DNA from: Methylacidiphilum caldifontis
Lineage (GTDB): Bacteria > Verrucomicrobiota > Verrucomicrobiia > Methylacidiphilales > Methylacidiphilaceae
Direction: 5' to 3'
Assembly: GCF_017310505.1 (NCBI RefSeq)
Contig: NZ_CP065957.1
Location: forward strand, 1,984,001-2,048,000
DNA: 64,000 bases
Shown here: piece by piece, positions 8,868 through 18,094 of the stretch
Layout: each line of letters opens with the position of its first letter
How positions within the stretch are numbered: the stretch's first letter is position 1
Position numbers and translations under genes: made by a program
Notes under the pieces: generated by a model
Told to the model about the DNA's origin: nothing
Seen by the model: the letters and a program-made list of their open reading frames with translations, nothing else
The model's database searches: none

Positions 8868-9653
8868 ATGAAAAGCACTGATTCCCAATCACAAACAAAC
8901 GATCAAGGGGTGGAAGTCACCTTCAGGTTTTATGCCAAGTTGAATGATTTTCTTCCGCCCTGGCAAAGGCAAAAAGAAATAAAAAAGAAATTCGGTAGAC
9001 ATACGACTTTGAAAGATGCCATTGAGTCTTTAGGCATTCCTCATACCGAGATAGCTCTGATTCTTGTAAACGGCTCTGCTGTCGGTTTTGACCACAAGGT
9101 TTCTGAATCTGCCCGTATTAGCGTCTATCCCCATTTTAAATCGATAGACATTGGAGGACTTTCTCCGCTTAGAATAGATAAATCTGACTTTTTTAAATTT
9201 GTTCTTGATGTTCATCTGGGAACATTGGCCCGTTACCTGCGAATGCTTGGTTTTGATGCCCTTTATAGCAATGACTTGGCTGATGAAAAGCTGGCAGAAA
9301 TTTCTTTCGATCAACAGAGGATTTTATTGACCCGGGATCCTGGACTTTTAAAAAGAAAGAAAGTTGTCCATGGGTATTTTGTCCGTGCAACCGAGCCTCG
9401 TTTCCAGATCCTTGAGCTTATAAGGGAGTTTCAACTCAAGGACAAAATCTCCCCCTTTGGTCGGTGCATGCGCTGTAATGGCCTACTGAAACCCATCTCC
9501 AAAGAAGAAATAAATAGTGATATTCCTCCTCGAATAAAAGAAATGCATTCGGTTTTCCTTCAGTGTCAAAGCTGTGGTAGAATATATTGGAAAGGTAGCC
9601 ATTACCATAAATTGATGCTCTTTATAGATTGGATTTTGACTCATTCCTATTGA
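8868..9653 (+). CDS. Mut7-C RNase-domain protein with N-terminal ubiquitin-like domain
   Basis: A 261-residue protein that starts two bases after the previous stop; a start at 8832 is possible but would overlap. Residues about 10-85 resemble the Mut7-C ubiquitin (ThiS/MoaD-like) domain. Residues about 95-250 match the Mut7-C PIN-like RNase domain: FVLDVHLGTLARYLRMLGFD, then LLTRDPGLLKRK, and a zinc ribbon formed by CMRC (near 200) and CQSC (near 236). The family is predicted to cleave RNA; the target is unknown. Spacing suggests translational coupling to the thioredoxin-fold gene. Confidence 0.82.
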   Translation: MKSTDSQSQTNDQGVEVTFRFYAKLNDFLPPWQRQKEIKKKFGRHTTLKDAIESLGIPHTEIALILVNGSAVGFDHKVSESARISVYPHFKSIDIGGLSPLRIDKSDFFKFVLDVHLGTLARYLRMLGFDALYSNDLADEKLAEISFDQQRILLTRDPGLLKRKKVVHGYFVRATEPRFQILELIREFQLKDKISPFGRCMRCNGLLKPISKEEINSDIPPRIKEMHSVFLQCQSCGRIYWKGSHYHKLMLFIDWILTHSY

Positions 9654-9753
9654 GAGCTATCCAAAAGTATAGAGGGAATAATCGAAATAAAATATCAATT
9701 TTAATTGGGGTTTATTTCATTGACTGACTGAATGATAGTTAAGTAAAGAAAGT

Positions 9754-9788
<35 letters not shown>

Positions 9789-9842
9789 CTATACTTGGGA
9801 AGGCGGTGATTATTTTAAGTCTCTAATTGATAAAGGGAAAAA

Positions 9843-10646
9843 GTGAAAGAAAAAGATGCACCCTTGGATCCTTTGGAAATCTTTTCTCAAATAAAAAAAT
9901 TATTACCTTTTTTCCGTTCTTTTCGTCGAGATAAAAACTCGGTTGATATCCTTAATCTTTTGAAAGACATAGCCAGGGCACTTCAGCTGGTCCGTAAAGG
10001 AGGAAAAAATCTTCTGTTTGATCTTACAAGCCTTTCACGAATTCAGATTGAAAGTTGTTTTAATCTCATTGGATTAGGTAAACTCTGTATATTTTATCCG
10101 CATCTTCAGGCTGTCTATGCCGCTCAACAAACCGCTTTCCCAGGGGTATGGTGGATGGAAAAAAAGGAAAGGCAAGAAAAGGTTTCCTCTCTCTATATAG
10201 AAGTGGGAAGGATTCCTGGTTTTGTATTTTTAGAGAATAAAGAAAGGATAAAAAACCCCGATCTGAAAACTGCCCTTTGTTCTTTGGGATCTTCCCGAAT
10301 TAGTTTACAAGCTTTGGTCAGTTCTCTTGTGAGCTATACCTGTGAGCAGATAAGAGATAAAACCGAAAGAAAGATTCATTTAAATCTTCTTCCCTTGATG
10401 ATGCAGGATATAAAAACCCTTCATTGCCTGTTACCCAAAACCGATTTTACTATCTACTCCCGGGAGAAACAGGCATGGATCTTTGGCACACCCTGGAAAA
10501 ACATCTGGTGGTTTGAAGAAGTAGCCGACCCACAAGTTAATCAAAAAAGCATAGGGCTTCTTATCTGTGAATTTCCCTATTCTTTGTTTCCAGATTACTT
10601 GGAGCTGGACATAAGTGCTCGAAGGCTAGAGAAAATCGCTGCCTAA
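9843..10646 (+). CDS. Hydrogenase expression/formation protein, HupH/HyaF-like
   Basis: A 267-residue protein starting at GTG. Residues about 55-120 follow the HyaF/HupH pattern: a FDLTSL strand, an LG turn, a TAFPGVWW motif and then IEVGRIP. The similarity weakens in the second half, although a second WIFGTPWKNIWW segment resembles the repeated domain. HupH/HyaF proteins help prepare the small subunit of uptake [NiFe] hydrogenases. The assignment is supported by a maturation protease and HypA downstream. The sequence is divergent, so the exact role is tentative. Confidence 0.58.
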   Translation: MKEKDAPLDPLEIFSQIKKLLPFFRSFRRDKNSVDILNLLKDIARALQLVRKGGKNLLFDLTSLSRIQIESCFNLIGLGKLCIFYPHLQAVYAAQQTAFPGVWWMEKKERQEKVSSLYIEVGRIPGFVFLENKERIKNPDLKTALCSLGSSRISLQALVSSLVSYTCEQIRDKTERKIHLNLLPLMMQDIKTLHCLLPKTDFTIYSREKQAWIFGTPWKNIWWFEEVADPQVNQKSIGLLICEFPYSLFPDYLELDISARRLEKIAA

Positions 10647-10893
10647 ACAAGGTTCTCATTTATCTTCTTATCTGGGCGGATACACCGCCCGAGTCTTATA
10701 TCTAGGTCTTAGAAGAACTGCTGGTTTTCTTTTGTTCCCATGCTTTTTTTTCCTTGGCCTTTTTCGTCTTCTCTGGTACCGATAAGGGACACCGGTTCGC
10801 TAGCCTAGAGAGAGGGTAGAGGGCAGGATCATGCTTCTGAAACATAACGGTTGTTGGCTGGAAAGCCCAAAAAGCTGTGTTAAACTGTTTTAA

Positions 10894-11379
10894 ATGACTA
10901 CGGCAATTGTCGGTTGTGGTAATTTACTGCGGAAAGATGACGGGCTGGGACCGGAGCTCATACGAAGGCTTATGGCTTTAAATCCTGCTCTTCCTGTAAA
11001 ACTCATCGATTATGGAACAGCTGGTTTTGCGTTCCTTGACGAACTTGAAAGGAACGAGGAGTTGATCATTGTTGATGCAGTAAGCAGTGGCGCGGCTCCA
11101 GGCACTATTTTTAGAATAGAAAAAGAAGAACTTGAGCTGCTTATGAAAAAAAAGGAAGCCTATCCCGACCTTCATACCTTTCGGTGGGATGATGCTTTAA
11201 GTTGGGGAAAGTGGCTCTTAATGGAAAAGTTTCCAAAAAACATCAGGGTATATTTGGTCGAAGTCAAAGAAACTGGTTTTGGAATAGGACTTTCTGAGCC
11301 CGTAAACGAAGCCGTTGAGAAGTTAGTCGATAAATTTAAAAAAGAATTCTATAGAAGAACGGATCTGACTCCTATTTAA
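10894..11379 (+). CDS. Hydrogenase maturation protease (HyaD/HupD/HycI family)
   Basis: A 161-residue endopeptidase of the M52 family that removes the C-terminal tail of the [NiFe] hydrogenase large subunit after nickel insertion. The N terminus carries the signature [14 protein letters not shown] at residues 7-20, with the nickel-sensing Asp in the DDG turn; DYGTAG and IVDAV follow as in the family. The HypA gene starts two bases after the stop, so the genes are coupled. No hydrogenase structural genes are in the window. Confidence 0.88.
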   Translation: MTTAIVGCGNLLRKDDGLGPELIRRLMALNPALPVKLIDYGTAGFAFLDELERNEELIIVDAVSSGAAPGTIFRIEKEELELLMKKKEAYPDLHTFRWDDALSWGKWLLMEKFPKNIRVYLVEVKETGFGIGLSEPVNEAVEKLVDKFKKEFYRRTDLTPI

Positions 11380-11381
11380 CT

Positions 11382-11723
11382 ATGCACGAGCTTTCCCTGT
11401 GTGAATCTCTTGTTAGCCTTCTTGAAGAAGAGGCCTACAAGGCTGGGTTTCATGCAGTTAAAAAAATTGTTTTGAAGGTCGGTCCATTAGCCTTGATCGA
11501 ACCTGAAGCGATGAAATTTTCTTTTGAAGTAGTCTCAAAAGGTACTGTTGCAGAAGGAGCTGAGTTGTCAATAGAATGGATTGCTGTCAAAGCATATTGC
11601 TTAAGCTGTCAAAAAGAGGTTCTTGCCAAGAATATAGGAGATAGTTGTCCCTGTTGTGGAGCAGTTATGATTCTTTCCGAAGAGGGCAAAGAGATGAAAG
11701 TGGAAAGCATTGAAGTTGAATAA
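11382..11723 (+). CDS. hypA: Hydrogenase nickel-incorporation protein HypA
   Basis: A 113-residue nickel metallochaperone. It begins with MHE, whose His2 binds nickel in this family. The structural zinc site is made of two CxxC pairs, CLSC near residue 73 and CPCC near 89. It delivers nickel to [NiFe] hydrogenase with HypB, which is not in the window. The two-base gap to the protease gene indicates a shared transcript. Confidence 0.93.
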   Translation: MHELSLCESLVSLLEEEAYKAGFHAVKKIVLKVGPLALIEPEAMKFSFEVVSKGTVAEGAELSIEWIAVKAYCLSCQKEVLAKNIGDSCPCCGAVMILSEEGKEMKVESIEVE

Positions 11724-12040
11724 TTTTGATTTCCCTCATCGGATTGATTGGTTTTGGCTTAATGGGAGCTAGAGATGACAAACCCAGGGGTTATTCTTTT
11801 TCTTTATCTTGTGAGCTTTTATGCTGTACAAAGCCAAAAAACTTGCTGCCCTTTTATCATTTTAGGCTTTCTTGGAGCAAATAGAGAAGACTTATAAAGA
11901 CTTGCAAGTAATTCAGCTAGGGTTATCTAGGACAGGACTAGAGACTTAGCAGGATCATGGTTTCTTGTATTTAATTAATCATTAAGTTCATAACGTTGAA
12001 GTTATTGAAAAAATAGAATAGATATAAGAGCGGTAATCCT

Positions 12041-12130
12041 ATGGCTGCTTTTATTCTTTATAGACTAACCCCGGGAAAGCATGAAATATCCTTCAATGAT
12101 CCAAAATTTGACAAAAAATCTTCCAGTTAG
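12041..12130 (+). pseudogene. Remnant of a GYD-domain gene (5' end only)
   Basis: The stretch starting at ATG 12041 lines up with the beginning of the GYD gene at 18871: both encode a start like M-x-x-F-I-L, then LTPxxxxE, then a K-F/L-x-K segment. About 65 bases upstream of the ATG also resemble each other. The copy hits a stop after about 29 codons and has no GYD C terminus. The rest of the 11724-12190 gap shows nothing I recognise. Confidence 0.6.
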
Positions 12131-12190
12131 ATTAAAGGGGAATAGCTGGTAAAGCAACGATGGCTGGACAATAGTTCGTTGTAAAAGTGG

Positions 12191-13723
12191 ATGAAAAAAC
12201 TGATTGTACTTCCTTCTTTTTTTCTAGGCCTTTTGCTCATCTTCGTTCTCAGTGCTGCTTTCAAATACAAAACCGAAAGAAAAGCAGCCGAGACCAAGGA
12301 AAACAGCTCTCTTTTTTTCTCTAAAGTTATTAAAAAAGCAAAAGAACTGTCATATTTTCCTTATGTGAGCCCTTCTGCTGTTCCTGCTGTGCTTTCCAAC
12401 CTCAGTTATGATCAGTGGTTTGGTATTAGTTTTAAAGACCAAAGAGGGATTTTCCCTGGAAAAAGCCGGTTTGTGATCAAGCCTTTTCCACTGGGCTATC
12501 TGTTCTGTCAGCCCGTCTTCATTCATCTGATTACACTCAGAGGGGAAGAAAAAAACTATGTTTTTGAGCCTTCGTTATTTGATTATAACAATGTGAATGT
12601 GGAGAATTTACCAAAAAACCTTGGATTTGCTGGTTTTAGGGTTTTTTTTGATACCTTTGAGAAAGAAAGGCTGGTTGAACTTTTTTCGATTGTCGGAGCC
12701 AGTTATTTTAGGAGTTTAGGATTAGGACAGGCTTGGGGACTTTCAGCGCGTGCCCTAGCCGTTAACACCACGGGCAGCAGCAAAGAAGAATTTCCTTACT
12801 ACAGGGAATTCTGGATCGAAGAACCCAAAGAAGATGACCAAACCCTTTCTTTTTATGCAATCCTTGATGGAGAAAGTCTTACTGGAGCCTTTCATTTTAT
12901 ATTCAGCCCAGGAAAAACGAGTAAGGTGGAGATAGAAAATTACATTTTCTTAAGAAAAACGGTGGAAAAATTGGGAATCGCTCCCTTGACAAGCATGTTT
13001 CTTCAAGGCGAGAACAGTCCAGTGCTCTATAATCCTTTGCATCCAGAAGAACATGACTCCGATGGGCTTTCTATTCAGCTGGACACAGGCGAATGGATTT
13101 GGGGTCCTTTGCAGAATCCCCCCTATTTTTCTTCTCTTGAGTTTCCCATTCAGGGCAAACTCCTTGGTTTTGGGTTAATGCAGAGGGACAGAAACTTCGA
13201 CCATTACAAATCGCTCCTTCTCCATTATGAATCCAGGCCGAGTGCTTGGATTGTCCCTGGCCAAGGATGGGAAGGGGGGCATATCGAGCTGGTCGAACTG
13301 CCCACCACAACAGAGACCAAAGATAATATTGTTGCCTATTATGTTTCCGATACCCCTGCTCTTTCACAGAAACAGTTTCACTATGCATATACGATTTTTT
13401 GGGGAAGAGAAGAGACTCCAAGCTCCGAAATTGGACGGGTGGTTTCCACTCGTTGCGCACAGCTTGATAGGACAATCAAAGAGTATATTGTTGATTTTTC
13501 TATTCCTGGCTTTTCTGAAGGAGTGAGCCCGCAACCTATTCTTTTGGTCGGTCAAGGAGCCAAGCTTCTGGAACTTAGAGTAGAAAAAAATGCTTATGTC
13601 AGTGGGTTTCGGTTAACTTTTAGGATCCAGAGACAAGAATCTGGTTCCATTCCCCTTAAAGCTTATCTTGAAGCCAAAGACTTTCCTTTGACCGAAACCT
13701 GGAATTATATCGATTTTCCTTAA
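12191..13723 (+). CDS. Periplasmic glucan biosynthesis protein OpgG/MdoG-like (copy 1)
   Basis: A 510-residue secreted protein with a hydrophobic leader at residues 4-24. The rest follows the MdoG/OpgG family: the KAKELSYFPY start, the YDQWFGISF repeat, a galactose-mutarotase-like beta-sandwich core with APLTSMFLQGEN near residue 265, HDSDGL near 290, and LGFGLMQRDRNFDHY near 330. OpgG proteins work in the periplasm on branching or release of osmoregulated glucans made by OpgH. A paralogue follows seven bases after the stop and OpgH lies downstream. Confidence 0.87.
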   Translation: MKKLIVLPSFFLGLLLIFVLSAAFKYKTERKAAETKENSSLFFSKVIKKAKELSYFPYVSPSAVPAVLSNLSYDQWFGISFKDQRGIFPGKSRFVIKPFPLGYLFCQPVFIHLITLRGEEKNYVFEPSLFDYNNVNVENLPKNLGFAGFRVFFDTFEKERLVELFSIVGASYFRSLGLGQAWGLSARALAVNTTGSSKEEFPYYREFWIEEPKEDDQTLSFYAILDGESLTGAFHFIFSPGKTSKVEIENYIFLRKTVEKLGIAPLTSMFLQGENSPVLYNPLHPEEHDSDGLSIQLDTGEWIWGPLQNPPYFSSLEFPIQGKLLGFGLMQRDRNFDHYKSLLLHYESRPSAWIVPGQGWEGGHIELVELPTTTETKDNIVAYYVSDTPALSQKQFHYAYTIFWGREETPSSEIGRVVSTRCAQLDRTIKEYIVDFSIPGFSEGVSPQPILLVGQGAKLLELRVEKNAYVSGFRLTFRIQRQESGSIPLKAYLEAKDFPLTETWNYIDFP

Positions 13724-13729
13724 GACAAG

Positions 13730-15247
13730 ATGAAACATTGGATTCTGATCGCAGTTTATTCTGTGGCATTGCTTTTCTTTTTTTTCCCTCTGGTTTCTTC
13801 TGCTCAACCAACTGTATGGGAAGAGGTAAAAACAAAGGCTAGGGGACTAGCGAATTTTCCTTTTCGGGAACCGCGAAGTCGTATTCCTAGCTGGTTGGAA
13901 AAACTCTCCACCTCCCAATGGGAAGAGATCCATTTTGATGCCAATAACAGTCTTTGGAGAGCTGACAACCTCCCTTTTGAAATCCAGTTTTATCATTTGG
14001 GTTCTCTTTTCAGGATTCCAGTTACACTTTTTGAAGTGGTCCATGAGCAGGAAAGGAAAATTGAATTTGTAGAAAAATCATTTTTTTACGGTCCTTCTAT
14101 CCAGAAAAAACCCATAGACAAAGACATCGATTTTGCGGGCTTTGCTGTTTACAGTTCAGATTGGCAAAAAAAAGAATATTGCATGATCACGAAATTTCTT
14201 GGTGCCTGTTTCTTTCAAGGCCTAACTTGCGGGCAAATCCCAGGAATCACAGCCAGAACAATAGCGATCAATACCGCTTTATCCGAGGGCGAAGAGTTCC
14301 CTTTTTTCAGGGAGTTTTGGCTTATAAAGCCTAAAAAAGAAGATTCGCAACTTGAGCTTTATGCGATTGTAGATTCTCCGAGTATAACTCAGGCCTGTCG
14401 GTTTGTTATTCTATTTGAAGGCTTCTCAACCGTTTGCAAAATCGACTCGCAACTTTTTTTCCGTGCTTCTCCAAAGAAAATTGGACTGGCTCCTCTTTCT
14501 GCCATGTTTGAATATGGGGAAAACGGTCCTAAACCCGCCTCTGATTTTAGGCCACAGGTCCATGAGGCTGACGGGTTGCTCATTCAATCTGCTCCTGATG
14601 ATTGGTCGTGGAGTCCCCTGGAAAATCCTCCCCGGTTAGTGTTAAAGGAAATGACAAAGGGTCAGCTTTTAGGGTTTGGACTGGTTCAAAGGAACAACTC
14701 GTTTGATTCGTATCTGGATCTTCAAAGGAGGTTTCAGGATATGCCTTCGGCTTGGGTTCAGTTGAAGGAGGGATTTTCTGAAGCCGGCAAATTGGAGTTG
14801 GTTGAAATTCCACTCAAAGATGATCTGAACAAAAACATCATTCTGTATTGGACGCCGGCCAGAACTCCCTTTGCTGGTCAGTCGGCCAGTTTCAGTTATA
14901 CGATTAGTTGGCTCAAAGGGGATGTACCTGCTGAAGGGAAACTGGGTAAAGTCGTTTCCTCAAGGATTGATCGATCGAAACGGGTGCAAGGTAAGACGGC
15001 ATTTCTGGTTAGCTTTAAAGGGGAGTTATTGGAAGAAGAAGCTTTCGGACTTAACGCGGTGGTTCATGTGTTAGCTGGAGGGGAGCTTCTCTATGCAACG
15101 GTTGGATGGAATGACCGGGAAAAAATCGCACTGTTGGAGGCTCAAGTCCAGGAAAATGGAAAAGAGCCGTTGCGGATGGAAGGGTGGATCGAACGGAATG
15201 GAAGAAGACTGACGGAAAGGTGGATTGAGGATTTTACAAATGAATAA
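13730..15247 (+). CDS. Periplasmic glucan biosynthesis protein OpgG/MdoG-like (copy 2)
   Basis: A 505-residue paralogue of the preceding gene, with a signal peptide ending near SSAQP (about residue 25) and the same landmarks: TSQWEEIHFD, IGLAPLSAMFEYGEN, HEADGL and LGFGLVQRNNSFDSY. The two copies have diverged considerably, so they probably have distinct roles, as OpgG and OpgD do in enterobacteria. The stop overlaps the start of the next small gene (ATGAATAA), which points to translational coupling. Confidence 0.87.
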   Translation: MKHWILIAVYSVALLFFFFPLVSSAQPTVWEEVKTKARGLANFPFREPRSRIPSWLEKLSTSQWEEIHFDANNSLWRADNLPFEIQFYHLGSLFRIPVTLFEVVHEQERKIEFVEKSFFYGPSIQKKPIDKDIDFAGFAVYSSDWQKKEYCMITKFLGACFFQGLTCGQIPGITARTIAINTALSEGEEFPFFREFWLIKPKKEDSQLELYAIVDSPSITQACRFVILFEGFSTVCKIDSQLFFRASPKKIGLAPLSAMFEYGENGPKPASDFRPQVHEADGLLIQSAPDDWSWSPLENPPRLVLKEMTKGQLLGFGLVQRNNSFDSYLDLQRRFQDMPSAWVQLKEGFSEAGKLELVEIPLKDDLNKNIILYWTPARTPFAGQSASFSYTISWLKGDVPAEGKLGKVVSSRIDRSKRVQGKTAFLVSFKGELLEEEAFGLNAVVHVLAGGELLYATVGWNDREKIALLEAQVQENGKEPLRMEGWIERNGRRLTERWIEDFTNE

Positions 15248-15632
15248 TACCGAGTGGAAAGTTTTACTCAAAGAGAGGCTTTTTTTTTATGCGCGTCTTA
15301 GCGGTATGGAAGATGAGGTAGCCAAGAAGGCCTTGGAAGAGGCTTTTTGTTCTGCGGATAATCCTGAAGGAGTTTTTGATGCATTAAGGTTTGTCTTTTC
15401 GCAAGCAGGAAATGATCAATCCCTTCTGAGTCAATGGATCGAAAAAGAGTTGTCGCAGCTCTTTGATTTCAAAGGACATGGTTTTTGTTTCGATACGGCC
15501 TTTTCTAAGCCCTTAGTCACAGCGATGTTGCCGATCAAAAGAAAATCGATGACTGCTCGAATTTCTTTGGAACCTGATCGATTCCTGAAACTCGTCGGTT
15601 TTTTCAGCCGATTAAGAAGAAAAACCGCTTGA
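15240..15632 (+). CDS. Small hypothetical protein in the glucan operon
   Basis: A 130-residue cytoplasmic-looking protein with no recognised family. I chose ATG 15240 because it overlaps the OpgG stop by eight bases; the upstream in-frame ATG at 15225 lies deeper inside OpgG. The first two thirds are charged and helical (EDEVAKKALEEAF), and the end is basic. It is followed 19 bases later by opgH. Its position between OpgG and OpgH suggests an accessory role, but this is inference only. Confidence 0.6.
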   Translation: MNNTEWKVLLKERLFFYARLSGMEDEVAKKALEEAFCSADNPEGVFDALRFVFSQAGNDQSLLSQWIEKELSQLFDFKGHGFCFDTAFSKPLVTAMLPIKRKSMTARISLEPDRFLKLVGFFSRLRRKTA

Positions 15633-15651
15633 TTGTTTTGGAAAACTCCCA

Positions 15652-17733
15652 ATGTCAAACCAAAGTTCCTGGCAACAGGTTGCCTTAAAACGAAGGCTTT
15701 TATTGCTTATTCTTGTGATTTTCCCCACGCTCATAGCCACTGAGTTTATGGCGAATATTCTGCCCAACAAGGGGTTCAATCCCTTGGAACTCATCATTGT
15801 TCTTCTCTTTGGGATTCTTTTTGGTTGGATTTCTGTCGGGTTGTGGACAGCAGTAGTGGGTTTCTTCCTATTGGTGAAGAACAAAAAAAAAGATAAGGAC
15901 TCATTCCTAAAGCGTGAAAAGTGGGGTATTCAAGCCGACACCCGGGTTGCAGTGGTAATGCCTGTGTATTGTGAAAAAGTTGAAAGGGTTTGTGCCGGGA
16001 TCGAAGCCATTTACAAATCTATAGATGAAAAGGGAAAACTTTCTATTTTTGATTTTTTCATTCTAAGCGATTCAGACAATCCGGATAGCCAGGTTGATGA
16101 AGAAATCGGCTGGGCAAACCTTTGCAAAAAAATCAATGGACTCGGTAAAATTTTTTATAGGATAAGAAAAGTCCGGTTAAAAAAGAAAAGTGGGAATATT
16201 GCTGAGTTTTGCCGGCGTTGGGCAGCCTATTACAAATACTTGATCGTTCTCGATGCTGACAGTCTTATGGGAGCTCAAACTATTCTCAGACTTGTGGAAA
16301 TCATGGAATCTAATCCAACTATTGGGTTGGTTCAAACGGTGCCTAAAGCAATGAGGGCTAGTTCCCTTTTTTCCCGGATAGAACAGTTTTCAAGTCATCT
16401 TTTAGGTTCTCTGTTTGCTGCGGGCATTCATTACTGGCAGCTTGGAGACGGTCAATATTGGGGGCATAACGCGATTATCCGGACTGAACCTTTTATGAAA
16501 TATTGTGGATTACCAAAACTATCGGACAGCCTGCCTTTTGGAGGAGAAATCCTCAGCCATGATTTTGTCGAATCCGCCCTCTTAAGAAAATCAGGCTATT
16601 CGGTTTGGTTAGCGTATGAACTAGAAGATAGTTACGAAGAGTTGCCTCCCACCCTTCTTGATGAATTGAAAAGGGACAGGAGATGGTGTCAAGGTAATCT
16701 TCAACATTTGCGTCTTATTTTTTCTAAAGGCTTGTTTATCTTTAACCGGTTTCTTTTTCTTAACGGGGTGATGGCCTACGGTTCAGCGATACTCTGGGGA
16801 GGGTTTCTTTTGCTTTCGACAATCGAAAGCCTGATTCAGGTTTTAATCGTTCCTAACTACTTTCCTCAAGGGATGAGTCTTTTCCCAAGCTGGCCTGTTT
16901 TTCATGCGGACTGGGCAGCTCTGCTTTTCATGTTTACTCTACTTGTTTTATTTTTGCCAAAACTCTTAGGCGTACTGCTTGTAGTTTGGGCAAATGAACT
17001 TGAAAAATATGGGGGTATGAAAAACCTCTTGAAAAGTGTTCTTCTGGAAATTCTTTTTTCTACCATGATGGCTCCCCTAAAAGCCCTTTTCCATGGGACT
17101 TTTATCCTATCGGCCCTTTTGGGAAAGAAGATAAGCTGGGGAAAACAGATAAGGGAGGGAACTGAATTCTCCTGGAAAGAGGGCTTGTACCACTTTTATC
17201 CGCTAACCGTGACTGGCATGACTCTTGGGATCGGTACTTACCTTTTAAATCCCCCGAGTTTCTGGTGGCTTCTGCCCATTATTTTTTCTTTTTTGTTGTC
17301 CATACCCTTAGCCGTGCTATCAAGTAGGATATCCTTGGGCAGCATCGCAAAAGAAAAAGGGTTGTTTAGGGTTCCTGTCGAATCGGCTCCAAGTCCTGTG
17401 GTCGAAACCCTTGAAAAAGCATTAGACCAAAAGGCTATTTATCTTGAACGAAGACTTTCTCTTTCTGGTTTTAGATCCGCCGTTGTCGACCCTCTTGTCC
17501 ATGCTCTTCATTTAGCCTCTATTGGATTGTCAAAATGCAAGAAGGAGTCTATGGAGATTACCAGCTGGAAAAAACAGTTAATTGAGCGATCGCTCCACCA
17601 TGGGCCAGATTCCTTGTCCACTTTCGAAAAGAAAGCACTGTTGCGGGATCCCTCCAGTTTGAGCCTGCTTCATAAGAAAATATGGACGGCAGACCCTCCT
17701 GTTTGGGCTCTTTGGACAAAAAACATTGAATAG
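15652..17733 (+). CDS. opgH: Membrane glucosyltransferase OpgH/MdoH
   Basis: A 693-residue inner-membrane glucosyltransferase that polymerises UDP-glucose into periplasmic glucans. Two membrane segments near the N terminus precede a cytosolic GT-2 domain with the conserved acids DSD (near 142), LDADSLMGA (near 203) and HDFVESALL (near 303), and the RRWCQGNLQHLR signature near 345. Several further membrane spans follow. Length and order match MdoH, somewhat shorter than the 847-residue E. coli protein. It is the last gene of the glucan operon. Confidence 0.92.
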   Translation: MSNQSSWQQVALKRRLLLLILVIFPTLIATEFMANILPNKGFNPLELIIVLLFGILFGWISVGLWTAVVGFFLLVKNKKKDKDSFLKREKWGIQADTRVAVVMPVYCEKVERVCAGIEAIYKSIDEKGKLSIFDFFILSDSDNPDSQVDEEIGWANLCKKINGLGKIFYRIRKVRLKKKSGNIAEFCRRWAAYYKYLIVLDADSLMGAQTILRLVEIMESNPTIGLVQTVPKAMRASSLFSRIEQFSSHLLGSLFAAGIHYWQLGDGQYWGHNAIIRTEPFMKYCGLPKLSDSLPFGGEILSHDFVESALLRKSGYSVWLAYELEDSYEELPPTLLDELKRDRRWCQGNLQHLRLIFSKGLFIFNRFLFLNGVMAYGSAILWGGFLLLSTIESLIQVLIVPNYFPQGMSLFPSWPVFHADWAALLFMFTLLVLFLPKLLGVLLVVWANELEKYGGMKNLLKSVLLEILFSTMMAPLKALFHGTFILSALLGKKISWGKQIREGTEFSWKEGLYHFYPLTVTGMTLGIGTYLLNPPSFWWLLPIIFSFLLSIPLAVLSSRISLGSIAKEKGLFRVPVESAPSPVVETLEKALDQKAIYLERRLSLSGFRSAVVDPLVHALHLASIGLSKCKKESMEITSWKKQLIERSLHHGPDSLSTFEKKALLRDPSSLSLLHKKIWTADPPVWALWTKNIE

Positions 17734-18094
17734 CAGTAGTTTTTTTCGTTTTCTATTCATGCATGCCTAGACATAGGCACAGCTTGATTGCCCTCTGAAT
17801 ACGGTCGGTAGAGGGAAGCAGAAAGATTGTTTAATTGGTTTCAAAAAGTTCGATGATTGTCGGGGGATTGATGAAGCCATGCTCCTCGACTTGGATCTTG
17901 ATTTCTTTCCTTTTGAAAAAAGATATATGACCATAGGAAGATCATCGAATAGATTATTGTTAAATCCAACACATTCAGTTCTGACAATGAAAGGATTATA
18001 AAGATAATTGGCTAGTTTGGTCTTTACTGCGACTGGCTCATGATCCTCTAGGAAAAGAAGAAAAAGTGGGTAATATTGGGATGGAATCAGTGGA
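17734..18094. other. Gap of 361 bases without a convincing gene
   Basis: Between opgH and the endonuclease V-like gene. The minus strand is open from 18153 to 17767 (128 codons) but the reading has no recognisable family, overlaps the start of the plus-strand gene and lacks a clear ribosome site. I see no tRNA, repeat or strong terminator. Confidence 0.4.

Noticed and set aside
10670-10690. GGGCGG-ATACA-CCGCCC hairpin after the HupH-like gene
   Set aside because: Only six base pairs and no T run; not enough to call a terminator.
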